43,738 nucleotides of DNA from Bacteroides sp. (GTDB taxonomy: Bacteria; Bacteroidota; Bacteroidia; Bacteroidales; Bacteroidaceae). This document shows positions 42,474 to 43,738 of this stretch, piece by piece. Below the pieces are notes generated by a model. The model saw nothing but the letters and a program-made list of their open reading frames with translations, did not search any database and was not told the DNA's origin. The translations under genes and the position numbers were made by a program. The first letter of the stretch is position 1. Every line of letters begins with the position of its first letter. The DNA lies in the NCBI GenBank assembly GCA_015060735.1, contig SUXX01000012.1:1-43738 (forward strand), in the 5' to 3' direction.

Positions 42474-43085
42474 TTATTCTTCCAGCCAACCTTTCCCTTG
42501 TCGCATAATTTCAACTTCGCCTTCCGTGCAATTCACAATGGTTGATGGTTCAGTTCCTCCGATGCCTCCGTCGATGATGATGTCTGCCTCGTTTCCAAAC
42601 TTTTCGGCTATCAGTTCGGGAGTGGTGATGTATTCAATGTCTTCACCTTCTTCTAGTGGTAGAGTCGTGGTGAGAATCGGGGCATCGAGTAGTTGACAGA
42701 TTTCACGGATTACGGCGTGGGCGGGTACTCGGATTCCTACTTCTTTGCGGTTTTTGAATATCTTTGGAAGTCGGCTTCCGGTATTTAATATAAAGGTAAA
42801 TGCTCCCGGTAGGTTACGCTTCATTAGTTTGAAGGTGTTGTTATCTACTTTGGCATATTCGCTGATGTTGCTTAAATCGTAGCAGATAATCGAGAGATTG
42901 TGCTTACGAGGGTCTATGCCTTTGAAACGGCAAATACGTTCCACGGCTCTTTCTTTTAGGGCGTGACACCCGATGGCGTACATCGTATCAGTGGGATAGA
43001 TGATGATGCCGCCTTCTTCCAATACTTCGACAATGCGTGCGAGGTCTTTGGGATTGTTGTTCTTTTCGTATAATTTAATAAGCAT
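42474..43085 (-). CDS. L-threonylcarbamoyladenylate synthase (TsaC/Sua5/YciO family)
   Basis: 203 residues forming one YrdC domain: IIIYPTDTMYAIGCHA near the N-terminus, then RFKGIDPRKHNLSIIC (basic KxR-type nucleotide site), PGAFTFIL and STIVNC near the end. TsaC/Sua5 enzymes make the threonylcarbamoyl-AMP used for t6A37 of ANN-decoding tRNAs. YciO paralogs share the fold; the RKHNLSII segment resembles the YciO branch, so this could be the paralog rather than the essential enzyme. Lies downstream of the TPR gene, separated by a REP-like element. Confidence 0.85.
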   Translation of the reverse strand: MLIKLYEKNNNPKDLARIVEVLEEGGIIIYPTDTMYAIGCHALKERAVERICRFKGIDPRKHNLSIICYDLSNISEYAKVDNNTFKLMKRNLPGAFTFILNTGSRLPKIFKNRKEVGIRVPAHAVIREICQLLDAPILTTTLPLEEGEDIEYITTPELIAEKFGNEADIIIDGGIGGTEPSTIVNCTEGEVEIMRQGKGWLEE

Positions 43086-43098
43086 AATTCTAATAGTT

Positions 43099-43186
43099 TT
43101 GTCATTCAGAGGAATGTAGTGACGAAGAATCTCGAAAGCATAAACGTGGGTGTAAACGAGAACCTTCGCTACGCTCTGGATGACAA
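43099..43186. repeat. REP-like palindrome between TPR and TsaC-like genes
   Basis: TTGTCATTCAGAG (43099-43111) pairs with CTCTGGATGACAA (43174-43186) at 12 of 13 positions, with the family words GACGAAGAATCTCG and CTTCGCTACGCTC inside. It lies between two genes of the same direction. Confidence 0.7.
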
Positions 43187-43193
43187 TTAAATA

Positions 43194-43738
43194 TTATTCT
43201 TTTTTCTTCTCTCTCAATCGTTCGGCTAAGGCCCAGTGGATGGTTGCATCTTCTTCTTTGCCGGCCTTCATCAATGCGTCGCCAAAAAGCTCGTGAGCTT
43301 TGGGATGCTCTGGTTTCAAGGAAATGGCTCGGTCAAGGTCTCCCAATGCTCCTTCTATATTGTTCAACGCGAGGCGAATTTTGCCCCGGTTGTAGATGGC
43401 CTTGAAGGAACCCGAACTGAGGCGTACGGCCTCGTTCAGGCAGACTTCTGCTTCATAGTAATCACCTTCGTGATATAATGTAATGCCCTTTCGTACCCAA
43501 GCGTCAAGGTATTTGGGATAAAACGCGATGGCCTTTTCATAATTCGCGATGGCGGAGCGGGCATCATGTGCTTGCGTAATGCAATCGTTGCCCATTTGAT
43601 AATATTCTTTGGCGTATTTCTCCATCATTTTTTGTTGCTCATGCATCTTGTTCTTCAGTTGGAGGTTCTCATCTTTCAGTTGGTTGATGATGCCCAACTT
43701 CCGTCGAATGAATCGTTTGACGATGGGGCGTTCGATGT
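43194..43738 (-). CDS. Tetratricopeptide-repeat protein, N-terminus cut by window edge
   Basis: The frame stays open to the right edge (about 180 residues visible), so the gene begins outside the window; a TTG at 43697 is an internal codon. A basic stretch (RPIVKRFIRRK) and a coiled-coil-like segment (LKDENLQLKNKMHEQQKMM) lead into three or more TPR units: AIANYEKAIAFYPKYLDAW, AEVCLNEAVRLSSGSFKAI and ALGDLDRAISLKPEHPKAH. The C-terminus is Lys/Arg/Glu-rich. TPRs bind proteins; no enzymatic domain is seen. The missing N-terminus could carry a J-domain or another module, so function is open. Confidence 0.82.
   Translation of the reverse strand, partial: IERPIVKRFIRRKLGIINQLKDENLQLKNKMHEQQKMMEKYAKEYYQMGNDCITQAHDARSAIANYEKAIAFYPKYLDAWVRKGITLYHEGDYYEAEVCLNEAVRLSSGSFKAIYNRGKIRLALNNIEGALGDLDRAISLKPEHPKAHELFGDALMKAGKEEDATIHWALAERLREKKKE

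Overview
The window looks like a chromosomal segment of a gut-type Bacteroidales bacterium (Bacteroidaceae/Prevotellaceae-like). The grounds are a SusC/SusD pair, Bacteroidetes-type -7 boxes (TAnnTTTG) upstream of many genes, several families of secreted glycoside hydrolases in one locus, a Na+-pumping decarboxylase operon and a DPP-IV type S9 peptidase. I found no rRNA, tRNA, CRISPR array, insertion sequence or prophage gene.

Left flank (1-13.9 kb), mostly housekeeping: the 3' end of an RND efflux permease; a periplasmic-sensor kinase-like protein without the phospho-acceptor histidine; a FlK-like hotdog thioesterase; a 600-base non-coding stretch full of inverted repeats; a Upf1/IGHMBP2-like helicase; a concentric palindrome structure; an acyltransferase-3 membrane protein; a two-gene ATPase + DUF4435/TOPRIM cassette resembling the PARIS (AriA/AriB) anti-phage architecture; a phosphoglycolate-phosphatase-like HAD enzyme; the oadG-oadA-oadB operon; an RsmI-family methyltransferase; and a small conserved-looking hypothetical protein.

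Centre (14.0-38.0 kb), a polysaccharide utilisation locus (PUL). It starts with an AraC regulator, followed by a tightly packed plus-strand run: GH92, glycyl-radical-enzyme activase, glycyl radical enzyme, cupin, GH92 with inserted PA14 domain, GH28-like beta-helix protein. After a 300-base gap come SusC, SusD, GH78 alpha-L-rhamnosidase and a second AraC regulator. A convergent minus-strand pair (FucI/AraA-type sugar isomerase, then a secreted GH78) closes it. The enzyme set suggests a rhamnose- and uronate-containing glycan. The SusC/D complex would import oligosaccharides, and the exported hydrolases would trim them. The cytoplasmic isomerase, and unusually a strictly anaerobic radical enzyme, would process released sugars. 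No hybrid two-component regulator or ECF sigma/anti-sigma pair is visible, so control probably rests on the two AraC proteins.

Right flank (38-43.7 kb): DPP-IV peptidase, YhcC-type radical SAM protein, MscS channel, TsaC/Sua5-type tRNA modification enzyme and a TPR protein cut by the window edge. Short palindromic REP-like elements recur in five intergenic gaps of both flanks and are absent from the PUL. The most notable item is the glycyl radical enzyme module inside a PUL, whose active-site motif departs from that of known diol and amine-alcohol dehydratase/lyase relatives.
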